Positions 53,393-61,017 of a stretch of DNA of 64,000 nt are shown here, piece by piece. Position 1 is the stretch's first letter; the number at the start of each line of letters is the position of its first letter. The notes below the pieces were generated by a model. That model made no database searches. It was not told the DNA's origin and saw only the letters and a list, made by a program, of their open reading frames with translations. Location of the stretch: positions 5,084,001-5,148,000 of the forward strand of contig NZ_JQMO01000003.1 in the NCBI RefSeq assembly GCF_000744785.1. The letters are read 5' to 3'. The position numbers and the translations under genes are program-made. Source of the DNA: Kitasatospora azatica KCTC 9699 (GTDB taxonomy: Bacteria > Actinomycetota > Actinomycetes > Streptomycetales > Streptomycetaceae).

Positions 53393-54320
53393 TCGTGCGG
53401 CCTCTCTGGGTGAACAGCGTGACATCCTCGCTGTAGCGCGGCTGGCTGTTGTGGAAGTCGTAGTTGCCGCGCACCACATGACGGTAGGCCTCGGCCACCC
53501 GGAGGTAGACCGGTTCGGCTGGTAGCTCGCGCAGAGCGGACTGGAAGGTGTAAAGGAGCCGGTCGGCGATGGCGGCGACCTGGCGGGCCGCGTGCTGCAG
53601 GCCGCGGCCGTTCTGCTGCTGGACGATCAGCACGGCGTTGTACTGCTGACCAGTGGCGATGTCGCGGGTGACGGAGCGCAGGTCGTTGTAGAGGCCGCAC
53701 CACTGCGCGCCCAGCGAGCGTGCCTGGGCCAGCGCGGGCAGGTTCCGGACCGCCTGCGGAAGGTCGATGTCGGCCGCGTACTCGGCGAGGTGCATGCAGG
53801 TGCGGATGTTGCTGCTGAGACTGCGGTGGGCGAGGTACTCGCCCAAGGCCATCGGCTGCCGCAGCCGGCCGGCCGCCGCCTCCGTCACCAGGGTGCCGAG
53901 CCAGGCGGCCGACTCGGCGCGGAAGGCCTCCTGCCAACCCGGTGAGCGGCCGGCGCACAGTTCGGCGTAGACCTGCCGGGCCGGCCACAGCCGGTCGTGG
54001 CGGTGCTGGTCGTCGAGGGCCCGCCCGTCCATGGCGTCCGTGAGGTCCGCGACCGCCCGGGCCGTCTGCGCCAGGCTGCCGGCGGTCTCCTCCAGCGCGT
54101 CGTCGATCACCCAACTCCAGAGCGCGAACCGGCACAGCAGGGCGAGCTGCTCGGGTCCGGCCTGCGGATAGCAGTGGCCGACGAAGACCTCCGGGCCGGT
54201 GCGGTGCATCCTGGCGAGCACCACCGGGTCGGCCAGTAGTCCCGCCGCCCGGGCCCAGCGGTACATCTCCCGGCTCGCGCCGGGAAGATCCGCAGGGGGC
54301 GGGCTTGCCGGAAATGGCAT
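53385..54320 (-). CDS. class I terpene synthase
   Basis: The protein has 311 residues. The aspartate-rich motif is WVIDDALEE at about 90, and the NSE triad is NDLRSVTRDIATGQQYN at about 215. This is the normal size for a bacterial sesquiterpene or monoterpene cyclase. The first ions of a prenyl diphosphate would be bound there with Mg2+. ATG 54320 follows TGAGGTCG. It is followed by and overlaps the lipocalin-like gene. The product cannot be told from sequence; it differs from the MIB synthase downstream. Confidence 0.88.
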   Translation of the reverse strand: MPFPASPPPADLPGASREMYRWARAAGLLADPVVLARMHRTGPEVFVGHCYPQAGPEQLALLCRFALWSWVIDDALEETAGSLAQTARAVADLTDAMDGRALDDQHRHDRLWPARQVYAELCAGRSPGWQEAFRAESAAWLGTLVTEAAAGRLRQPMALGEYLAHRSLSSNIRTCMHLAEYAADIDLPQAVRNLPALAQARSLGAQWCGLYNDLRSVTRDIATGQQYNAVLIVQQQNGRGLQHAARQVAAIADRLLYTFQSALRELPAEPVYLRVAEAYRHVVRGNYDFHNSQPRYSEDVTLFTQRGRTIA

Positions 54321-54474
54321 GTCGACCTCAGGTCGACCGGACCTTGTCCGTTTCAATGCACCCACCTCCCGCTGTAGTTGAGCCGTCCACTGCGGATACC
54401 GCAGGAAGTGCACGCGGGAAACATTTCAGACGAACACAAGTGCGTATCAAATTACGGGTTCTGACGCATCGACG

Positions 54475-54548
54475 GGTCCCGGTCCGCATCCCGGTCCGCA
54501 TCCCGGTCCCCGTCCCGGTCCGCGTCCGGGGCCGCGTCCGGGGCCGCC
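54475..54548. repeat. 12-bp tandem repeats between terpene synthase and msrA
   Basis: Units of CCCGGTCCGCAT and its variants fill most of this stretch. The 363-base gap (54321-54683) otherwise shows the hairpin at 54594 and the msrA ribosome-binding region. Translation of either strand gives only low-complexity repeats, so I do not call a gene. Confidence 0.6.
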
Positions 54549-54593
54549 GGCTCGGGCGTCGCGGCGGGGGACAGCCTCCTGGCTGCGCGAAAG

Positions 54594-54618
54594 GGGCCCG
54601 CGACGAGGTCGCGGACCC
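54594..54618. terminator. hairpin upstream of msrA
   Basis: GGGCCCGCGAC (54594-54604) pairs with GTCGCGGACCC (54608-54618) with one mismatch and a 3-base loop. It lies about 65 bases before msrA and may end transcription or act as a leader structure. Confidence 0.5.
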
Positions 54619-54683
54619 GACAGGGAATGATCGCCGTGAAGTTCTCGCTTAGGAGTGCGAGACACCAGTACAAGGAGGATCCA

Positions 54684-55202
54684 GTGTCCGCACAGACGCA
54701 GAAGGCCGTCCTGGCGGGTGGGTGCTTTTGGGGGGTGCAGGCGCTTGTCCGCAGGCAGCCCGGAGTAACCGGCACGCGGGTCGGCTACAGCGGCGGCGAC
54801 GTCGCCAATGCCACGTACCGTAACCACGGCACCCACGCCGAGTCGATCGAGATCACCTTCGACCCCGCCGTCACCGACTTCCGCACGATCCTGGAGTTCT
54901 TCTTCCAGATCCACGACCCCAGCACCAGGAACCGCCAGGGCAACGACATCGGGACCAGCTACCGGTCGGCGATCTTCTACCAGGACGAGGAGCAGAAGCG
55001 GATCGCGGAGGACACCATCGCCGACGTGGACGCCTCCGGCCTGTGGCCCGGCAAGGTCGTCACCGAGGTGTCCCCGGTGGGGCCCTTCTGGGAGGCCGAA
55101 CCCGAGCACCAGGACTACCTCGAGCGCTACCCCGACGGCTACACCTGCCACTTCGTCCGCCCCGGCTGGAAGCTGCCGCGGCGCGCCGAGCGGACCGCCT
55201 GA
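54684..55202 (+). CDS. msrA: peptide methionine sulfoxide reductase A
   Basis: The protein has 172 residues. The active-site motif GGCFWGVQ carries the catalytic cysteine, with YSGG and the later YRSAIFYQDEEQ segments. It reduces methionine-S-sulfoxide with thioredoxin in the cytosol. GTG 54684 follows AAGGAGG; upstream in-frame starts have no site. A bidirectional terminator follows. Confidence 0.95.
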   Translation: MSAQTQKAVLAGGCFWGVQALVRRQPGVTGTRVGYSGGDVANATYRNHGTHAESIEITFDPAVTDFRTILEFFFQIHDPSTRNRQGNDIGTSYRSAIFYQDEEQKRIAEDTIADVDASGLWPGKVVTEVSPVGPFWEAEPEHQDYLERYPDGYTCHFVRPGWKLPRRAERTA

Positions 55203-55245
55203 GCGCAGGGTCGTCCTCCACTGACGTCGCACCACCACTGACGTC

Positions 55246-55291
55246 GAACCACGGTGTCGGCACGGGCGTTCCCGTGCCGACACCGTGGTTC
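55246..55291. terminator. bidirectional terminator with 21-bp perfect stem
   Basis: Bases 55246-55266 pair perfectly with 55271-55291 around the tetraloop CGTT. It sits between the convergent msrA and methyltransferase genes and can end both. Confidence 0.85.
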
Positions 55292-55306
55292 CGGGCCCCG
55301 GGCCGG

Positions 55307-56191
55307 TCAGACCCGGTCGGCCGCGATCAGCACGTACTGGAAGGAGCCGTCCTTGTAGGAGGAGAGGAACGCTTCCTCGATGCCGGTGACCAGCGAGGAG
55401 GTGGCGCGCAGCTCCCAGTAGGGCAGGGTCGCCGGTGTGAGGTCGATGACGGCCTGTGGCACCAGGCGGTTGTCCGCCATGGCCTTCAGGTACTCCCGGC
55501 GGGAGTGGATGTTGCACTCGAAGTGCGCGTTGATCTGCGACACCCATTTCGAGGGCTGCCCGTAGGCGGGGTTCCAGCAGCCGGTGATGGTCACGTACCG
55601 GCCGCCGACCGCGAGGATCCGGGCGTGCTCGGCGAAGAGGTCGTCCAGGTCCACGTACATGCTGGACTCGTTGTTCCAGGAACCCGCCACCTGCCCGGTC
55701 TCGAAGGGCATGTCCAGCATGTTGCAGACCCGGGAGCGGACGAACTGGTCGACACCGAGCTGGCGGGCCCGCTGGTTGCCGAACTCGGCCTGCTTGGCCG
55801 AGAGGGTGACGCCCTCGACCCGGCAGCCGAACCGCTGGTGGGCCATCACCATCGAGCCGCCACGACCGCAGCCGGCATCCACCAAGGTGGCGTCGCGTGG
55901 AATGCGGCCCAGGTGGTCCAGCAGCAGGTCGGCCTGCGCGGACTCCAGTCGGTGCAGTTCGGCGATCACCTTCTTCTCGTGCTCGCTGTCACCGGGGGCG
56001 CCGATCGCGGTGCGGTCGACGTCGCCGATGCCGTAGTGGTGGTGGTAGAGGCCGTCGACGTCGCCCAGGCGGAGATTGACCGGGCGTGCCTCCTGGTCCC
56101 AGTAGCGGGCGATGTCGTCCTGGTAGGGCGTCGCGGGGCCGGGGATGCTGGCGGCGGTGCTCGGGCCGGGGGTGAGGTCGGTCGTTGTCAC
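55307..56191 (-). CDS. geranyl diphosphate 2-C-methyltransferase
   Basis: The protein has 294 residues. The SAM-binding motif is LVDAGCGRGGSMVMAHQRFG. The start QDDIARYWDQEARPVNLRLGDVDGLYHHHYGIG is specific to the GPP methyltransferases that make 2-methyl-GPP, the first step of 2-methylisoborneol biosynthesis (gmt in the literature). It starts 19 bases after the MIB synthase gene, so the two are an operon. Confidence 0.95.
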   Translation of the reverse strand: MTTTDLTPGPSTAASIPGPATPYQDDIARYWDQEARPVNLRLGDVDGLYHHHYGIGDVDRTAIGAPGDSEHEKKVIAELHRLESAQADLLLDHLGRIPRDATLVDAGCGRGGSMVMAHQRFGCRVEGVTLSAKQAEFGNQRARQLGVDQFVRSRVCNMLDMPFETGQVAGSWNNESSMYVDLDDLFAEHARILAVGGRYVTITGCWNPAYGQPSKWVSQINAHFECNIHSRREYLKAMADNRLVPQAVIDLTPATLPYWELRATSSLVTGIEEAFLSSYKDGSFQYVLIAADRV

Positions 56192-56210
56192 TGGTCGGTC
56201 AGCTCCTTGG

Positions 56211-57389
56211 CTACCAGAAATCGGGCAGGCTGTAGCGGTATGTGTTGGTGCAGTGCCAGTGGTGGTTGCCGTCGACCCAGGCGGCCACGCCGCGCAGGAA
56301 CCGGACCACCGTGGGGGCGGGATGCGCGGCGGCCACGGCTGCCGCGGCCGCCTCGAAGGCGTGCATGAGCTCGTTGTGGACTTCGACCGCCTTCAGGTAC
56401 GCCTCGCGGTCGGTGCACTTCTCGCGCTCGGCGATCACCACCGGCAGGTTCAGGTGCCGGCCGGGGCTGGCCAGCTCCTTGGTGTACGAGTACAGGTCGT
56501 TGACGATGGTGGTCGCGTTGGAGCCGAGTGCGATGACGCGCTGCATGGCGGGCAGCGCGTGCAGATCGGCCGGGAGCTCGTAGCCGTCGACGGTGTCGGT
56601 GATGGTCGGGCAGGGGCGGAAGTTGTTGAACTGACGCATCGCCAGGTACTCCCACACCTCCGGCAGGTAGTCCGTCTCGGCCCAGGCGGCCTCGGCGAGG
56701 TATCCCAGGTGGAGGCGGGCCATGTCGTGCCGGTACCGGTCCGCCTGGGAGGGGGTGGCCGCCGCGGTGAAGTACTGCATGGCGGAGCGGTAGGCGCGCC
56801 GAGGGGCGTCCGAGTGCAGCGACGCCGCCCAGTCCGGCCCGTACTCCTGCGTGGTGTGCAGCGGGTCGAGCGCGGTGTGCGCCAGCAGCAGCCGGCCACC
56901 GAGGCCGACGGGTGAGCCGCCGTGGTCCTCGCAGTAGCAGTCGTCCAGCGCGTTCTCGGCCGCCATCAGCCGGGTGGCGATCATCAGGTGGTCGACGCTG
57001 GGGGCGTCGGGGTGGCAGGCGACCATGTAGCGGCCGAGGTCGAAGCCGTCGAACTGGTCCTCCCACTCCGGCGGGAACAGCTGGACCTCCTCCACCGCCC
57101 ACTGCTTGACCCGCCGGCCCACCTCGGCCACCCGCTCGGGGTCGGGCTCCGGCACCGGGTGGTGGTAGAGGCCCGGGATCGGCCGGCCGGCCCCGGGTGT
57201 CGCGTCAGGTGCGCCCAGTTCGGGTGCGCCCAGTTCGGGTGCGTGGAGTTCGGGTGCGCGGAGTTCGGGTGTGTCGGGTTCGACTGCGTCGGGTGCCTCG
57301 TGCGGTGCGTCCGACCGGACCGGGAGCAGGCCGGCCGTGCCGAGACCACTGGGGCCGCGCAGAATCCGTTCGATGGCTGTGGAGTTCAC
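56211..57389 (-). CDS. 2-methylisoborneol synthase
   Basis: The protein has 392 residues. The aspartate-rich motif is DDCYCEDHGG and the NSE triad is NDLYSYTKE, both characteristic of MIB cyclases, which turn 2-methyl-GPP into the earthy odorant. The N-terminal 60 residues are a proline-rich repeat (APELG), as often in this family. GTG 57389 is the start. In other streptomycetes a cyclic-nucleotide-binding gene stands next to the pair; here a fur-type gene lies upstream instead. Confidence 0.95.
   Translation of the reverse strand: MNSTAIERILRGPSGLGTAGLLPVRSDAPHEAPDAVEPDTPELRAPELHAPELGAPELGAPDATPGAGRPIPGLYHHPVPEPDPERVAEVGRRVKQWAVEEVQLFPPEWEDQFDGFDLGRYMVACHPDAPSVDHLMIATRLMAAENALDDCYCEDHGGSPVGLGGRLLLAHTALDPLHTTQEYGPDWAASLHSDAPRRAYRSAMQYFTAAATPSQADRYRHDMARLHLGYLAEAAWAETDYLPEVWEYLAMRQFNNFRPCPTITDTVDGYELPADLHALPAMQRVIALGSNATTIVNDLYSYTKELASPGRHLNLPVVIAEREKCTDREAYLKAVEVHNELMHAFEAAAAAVAAAHPAPTVVRFLRGVAAWVDGNHHWHCTNTYRYSLPDFW
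57211..57285. repeat. 5 x 15-bp tandem repeat in MIB synthase gene
   Basis: Five units beginning GCGCCCAGTTCGGGT code for the APELG-type repeats in the disordered N-terminal part of the synthase. The copy number is likely to vary between strains. Confidence 0.75.
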
Positions 57390-57421
57390 GACCGCACCGC
57401 CTGTGGTGCGGCAAACGGTCT

Positions 57422-57637
57422 CCCGACATCGGGCATTGACTACTCCTTGTGCGTACTGGTGCAGACCGGCGGGACCGACGCGGCCCGATCAGGCCGCCGG
57501 TCGGCGCCGCTCACCCAGCTAACTTGACCACGAGCGCGGCCCGCAATCCCCGCCTGCCCAGCGCATACGCGCACTGGAGTGGCGCGCGCGATCATCACGG
57601 ACTCCACTCGGAACGTCGACAAAGAGGGCTTTTGTCG
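57422..57637 (-). promoter_or_regulatory. upstream region of MIB synthase with two dyads
   Basis: The 441-base gap 57390-57830 holds no gene I can support. CCCGA-CA-TCGGG is a palindrome at 57422-57433, 33 bases before the start. CGACAAA (57617-57623) and TTTGTCG (57631-57637) form a second dyad with a 7-base spacer in a locally AT-rich part. Either could be an operator. A strong ribosome-binding-like AAAGGAGGGG near 57701 leads only to a ten-codon frame. Confidence 0.4.
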
Positions 57638-57830
57638 CACACCCATCCGCAGGAATCCGCAGGCATTTTCGGTACTTTTCGGGGGATCGCGCAGAAATGC
57701 CAAAGGAGGGGACGCAATTGATACGATGATCGGCCGAGCATCTTCTTTCGAAGACCGCACCATGGGCGCGAGAGGTCTGGGATACTCATCAGCTACCCGC
57801 CTGGGCAGAGCCCGGCTCGACGCGAGCCCG

Positions 57831-58241
57831 TCAGGCGCAGGAGGGGCACAGCCCGCGGTAGGTGACCTCGACCCCGGACACGCTGAAGCCGAACCGCTCC
57901 TCGGTCGGGAGGTCGGCCAGCGGGTCGCCGTTCGGGTGGACATCGCGGATGGCGCCGCAGCCGGAGCAGACCAGATGCTGGTGCGGGCGGTGCGCGTTGG
58001 GGTCGTAGCGCTTCGCCCGGCCGTCGGTGGAGACCTCGGTGACCTCACCGATGGAGACCAACTCGCCCAGGGTGTTGTAGACCGTCGCCCGGGAGATCTC
58101 CGGCAGCCGCTGCGCCGCGCGGGCGTGCACCTCGTCGGCGGTGAGGTGCACGTGGTCGCCGTCGAGGACCTCGGCGACGACGCGCCGCTGGGAGGTCATC
58201 CGCCAGCCGCGCCTGCGCAGTCGCTCCAGCAGCTCACTCAT
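57831..58241 (-). CDS. Fur-family regulator (CatR/FurA-like)
   Basis: The protein has 136 residues. The winged helix is RGWRMTSQRRVVAEVLDGDHVHLTADEVHARAAQRLPEISRATVYNTLGELVS. The metal sites are HRPHQHLVC and the cysteine pairs CSGCG and CPSC. It is divergent from katG. In streptomycetes FurA and CatR repress catalase genes and respond to iron or peroxide. The position argues for the same role here. Confidence 0.92.
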   Translation of the reverse strand: MSELLERLRRRGWRMTSQRRVVAEVLDGDHVHLTADEVHARAAQRLPEISRATVYNTLGELVSIGEVTEVSTDGRAKRYDPNAHRPHQHLVCSGCGAIRDVHPNGDPLADLPTEERFGFSVSGVEVTYRGLCPSCA

Positions 58242-58329
58242 CTCGAATCCCCTGTTCAGGTCCGGTGGGACAGACGATTTCTACAAGTCGATGTCCAGGC
58301 TCCGATTGGATGGCTATTTGGTGCTCTTC

Positions 58330-58357
58330 TTGACTTGGATTCTGTCCATCGTAGGAT
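58330..58357 (+). promoter_or_regulatory. katG promoter
   Basis: TTGACT (58330-58335) and TAGGAT (58352-58357) are separated by 16 bases, 48 bases before the katG start. The adjacent AT-rich sequence (58275-58320) is the most likely place for the Fur-type operator. Confidence 0.6.
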
Positions 58358-58404
58358 CGGTTTCGGAGATAGCCAAGGGTCAGCGTCGGTCCGGAAGGAA
58401 TCCC

Positions 58405-60636
58405 ATGTCTGAGAACCATGATGCAATCGTCGGAGACGCCAAGGCGGAGGGCGCGGGTGGCTGCCCGGTCGTGCACGGCCGCGCCCCGCACCCGACCCAG
58501 GGCGGCGGGAACCGCCAGTGGTGGCCGGAGCGGCTCAACCTGAAGATCCTCGCCAAGAACCCCGCCGTGGCCAACCCGCTCGGCGAGGAGTTCGACTACG
58601 CCGAGGCGTTCAAGACCCTCGACCTCCCGGCCGTGAAGCGGGACATCGCCGAGGCGCTGACGACCTCGCAGGACTGGTGGCCGGCCGACTACGGCCACTA
58701 CGGCCCGCTCATCATCCGGATGGCCTGGCACAGCGCGGGCACCTACCGGATCAGCGACGGCCGCGGCGGCGCCGGCGCCGGCCAGCAGCGCTTCGCCCCG
58801 CTCAACAGCTGGCCCGACAACGCGAACCTCGACAAGGCCCGCCGGGTGCTGTGGCCGGTCAAGAAGAAGTACGGCCAGAACCTCTCCTGGGCCGACCTGA
58901 TGATCCTGGCCGGCAACGTCGCCCTGGAGTCGATGGGATTCCAGACCTTCGGCTTCGGCGGCGGTCGGGCGGATGTCTGGGAGCCCGACGAGGACGTCTA
59001 CTGGGGTCCCGAGACCACCTGGCTCGGCGACGAGCGCTACTCCGGCAACCGGGAGCTGGAGGACCCGTTCGGCGCGGTCCAGATGGGCCTCATCTACGTC
59101 AACCCGGAAGGCCCCAACGGCAACCCGGACCCGCTCGCCGCGGCCCGCGACATCCGTGAGACCTTCCGCCGGATGGCGATGAACGACGAGGAGACGGTCG
59201 CCCTGATCGCCGGCGGCCACACCTTCGGCAAGACCCACGGTGCGGGCCCGGCGGACAGCGTCGGCGCCGACCCCGAGGCCGCCCCGCTCGAGCAGCAGGG
59301 TCTCGGCTGGGCGAGCAGCCACGGCACCGGCAAGGGCGGCGACGCGATCACCAGCGGCCTCGAGGGCGCGTGGACACCCACCCCGGTGACCTGGAACAAC
59401 AGCTTCTTCGAGACCCTGTTCGGCTACGAGTGGGAGCTGACGCAGAGCCCCGCCGGTGCCCACCAGTGGAAGCCGAAGGACGGCGCCGGCGCGGGTACCG
59501 TCCCCGACGCCCACGACCCGGCCAAGAGCCACGCCCCGACCATGCTGACGACCGACCTCTCGCTGCGTCTCGACCCGGTCTACGAGCCGATCTCACGCCG
59601 TTTCCTGGAGCACCCCGAGGAGCTCGCGGACGCCTTCGCCCGGGCCTGGTTCAAGCTGACCCACCGTGACATGGGCCCGATCGCGCGCTACCTCGGCCCG
59701 GAGGTCCCGACCCAGCCGCTGCTCTGGCAGGACCCGCTGCCCGCGGTGACGCACCAGCTCGTCGACGCCGCGGACATCGCCGCGCTCAAGGGCCAGATCC
59801 TCGCCGCAGGCCTGTCGGTGTCCCAACTCGTGTCCACCGCATGGGCGTCGGCTGCTTCCTTCCGCGGCAGCGACAAGCGCGGTGGCGCCAACGGCGCGCG
59901 GATCCGGCTCGAGCCGCAGCGCAGCTGGGAGGTCAACGAGCCCGACCAGCTGGCGACCGTGCTGCGCACCCTGGAAGGCATCCAGCAGGCCTTCAACAGC
60001 GCCCAGACCGGCGGCAAGCAGATCTCGCTCGCCGACCTGATCGTGCTGGCCGGTGCCGCCGCCGTCGAGCAGGGCGCCAAGGCGGCCGGCTTCGACGTCG
60101 AGGTGCCGTTCACACCGGGCCGCGCGGACGCGGTGCAGGAGCAGACCGATGTGGACTCCTTCGCCGCGCTCGAGCCGGCGGCCGACGGGTTCCGCAACTA
60201 CCTCGGCAAGGGCAACCGGCTGCCGGCCGAGTACCTGCTGATCGACCGGGCGAACCTGCTGACCCTGAGCGCCCCCGAGCTGACGGCCCTGGTCGGCGGC
60301 CTGCGGGTACTGGGTGCGAACCACCAGCAGTCCTCGCTGGGCGTCCTCACCACCACCCCGGGCTCGCTGACCAACGACTTCTTCGTCAACCTGCTCGACC
60401 TGGGCACCACCTGGCAGGCGACCTCGGAGGACGCGACCACCTTCGAGGGCCGCGATGCCGCCACCGGCGAGCTCAAGTGGACCGGCAGCCGGGCCGACCT
60501 CGTCTTCGGCTCGAACTCCGAGCTGCGCGCGCTCGCGGAGGTCTACGCGAGCGATGACGCGAAGCAGAAGTTCGTGAAGGACTTCGTCGCGGCCTGGGAC
60601 AAGGTGATGAACCTGGACCGGTTCGACCTGGCCTGA
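58405..60636 (+). CDS. katG: catalase-peroxidase
   Basis: The protein has 743 residues, the normal KatG length. The active site is MAWHSAGTYR (distal arginine, tryptophan, histidine), and the proximal histidine is in AGGHTFGKTHGAG. MGLIYVNPEGP contains the tyrosine of the Met-Tyr-Trp adduct. It removes hydrogen peroxide. AAGGAATCCC precedes ATG 58405. A perfect terminator follows. The divergent fur-type gene is its likely repressor. Confidence 0.97.
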   Translation: MSENHDAIVGDAKAEGAGGCPVVHGRAPHPTQGGGNRQWWPERLNLKILAKNPAVANPLGEEFDYAEAFKTLDLPAVKRDIAEALTTSQDWWPADYGHYGPLIIRMAWHSAGTYRISDGRGGAGAGQQRFAPLNSWPDNANLDKARRVLWPVKKKYGQNLSWADLMILAGNVALESMGFQTFGFGGGRADVWEPDEDVYWGPETTWLGDERYSGNRELEDPFGAVQMGLIYVNPEGPNGNPDPLAAARDIRETFRRMAMNDEETVALIAGGHTFGKTHGAGPADSVGADPEAAPLEQQGLGWASSHGTGKGGDAITSGLEGAWTPTPVTWNNSFFETLFGYEWELTQSPAGAHQWKPKDGAGAGTVPDAHDPAKSHAPTMLTTDLSLRLDPVYEPISRRFLEHPEELADAFARAWFKLTHRDMGPIARYLGPEVPTQPLLWQDPLPAVTHQLVDAADIAALKGQILAAGLSVSQLVSTAWASAASFRGSDKRGGANGARIRLEPQRSWEVNEPDQLATVLRTLEGIQQAFNSAQTGGKQISLADLIVLAGAAAVEQGAKAAGFDVEVPFTPGRADAVQEQTDVDSFAALEPAADGFRNYLGKGNRLPAEYLLIDRANLLTLSAPELTALVGGLRVLGANHQQSSLGVLTTTPGSLTNDFFVNLLDLGTTWQATSEDATTFEGRDAATGELKWTGSRADLVFGSNSELRALAEVYASDDAKQKFVKDFVAAWDKVMNLDRFDLA

Positions 60637-60654
60637 TCACCCTGGTCCGATCAT

Positions 60655-60691
60655 GACGTCCAGGTCGGCCCGGGTGGCCGACCTGGACGTC
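60655..60691. terminator. 16-bp stem terminator after katG
   Basis: GACGTCCAGGTCGGCC (60655-60670) pairs perfectly with 60676-60691 across a 5-base loop, 18 bases beyond the katG stop. The rest of the gap (60692-61017) has no gene or clear promoter. Confidence 0.85.
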
Positions 60692-61017
60692 CTCAGTTCC
60701 TACCCGGCCGTCACTCGCTCGATCCCGGGGTACCCACGGTCGCCACGCCGAACTCTCCTCATCTGGACGTGCGGACTGGAGCCGACGGCTCCGGTCCGCC
60801 CAGAACACCACCCCCGTGGATGTCCTGGCGATCTCCATCCTGGGTGCTGAGCGCCCTCGACTCCATGGCGTTCATCTGGCGTTTCGCCGGCACGCCAACT
60901 GGTGTTCGAGGGCATCGGCCCCGTAAGGTCGACGATCACGGGCGTCGGAGGCCGGGACTGGGGGAACCGCGCCACCGCCACGCGCACATCACGACATTGG
61001 CTGTCCGAGGGGCGAGA

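Noticed and set aside
54452..54775. Minus-strand frame giving ADRDADRDADRD repeats
   Set aside because: It translates a 12-bp DNA repeat and overlaps the msrA start; no ribosome-binding site.
57579..58412. Plus-strand frame of 277 codons across the fur-type gene
   Set aside because: It runs antisense to the Fur protein and the part before it has no coding bias; the ribosome-binding-like AAAGGAGGGG near 57701 precedes only a ten-codon frame.
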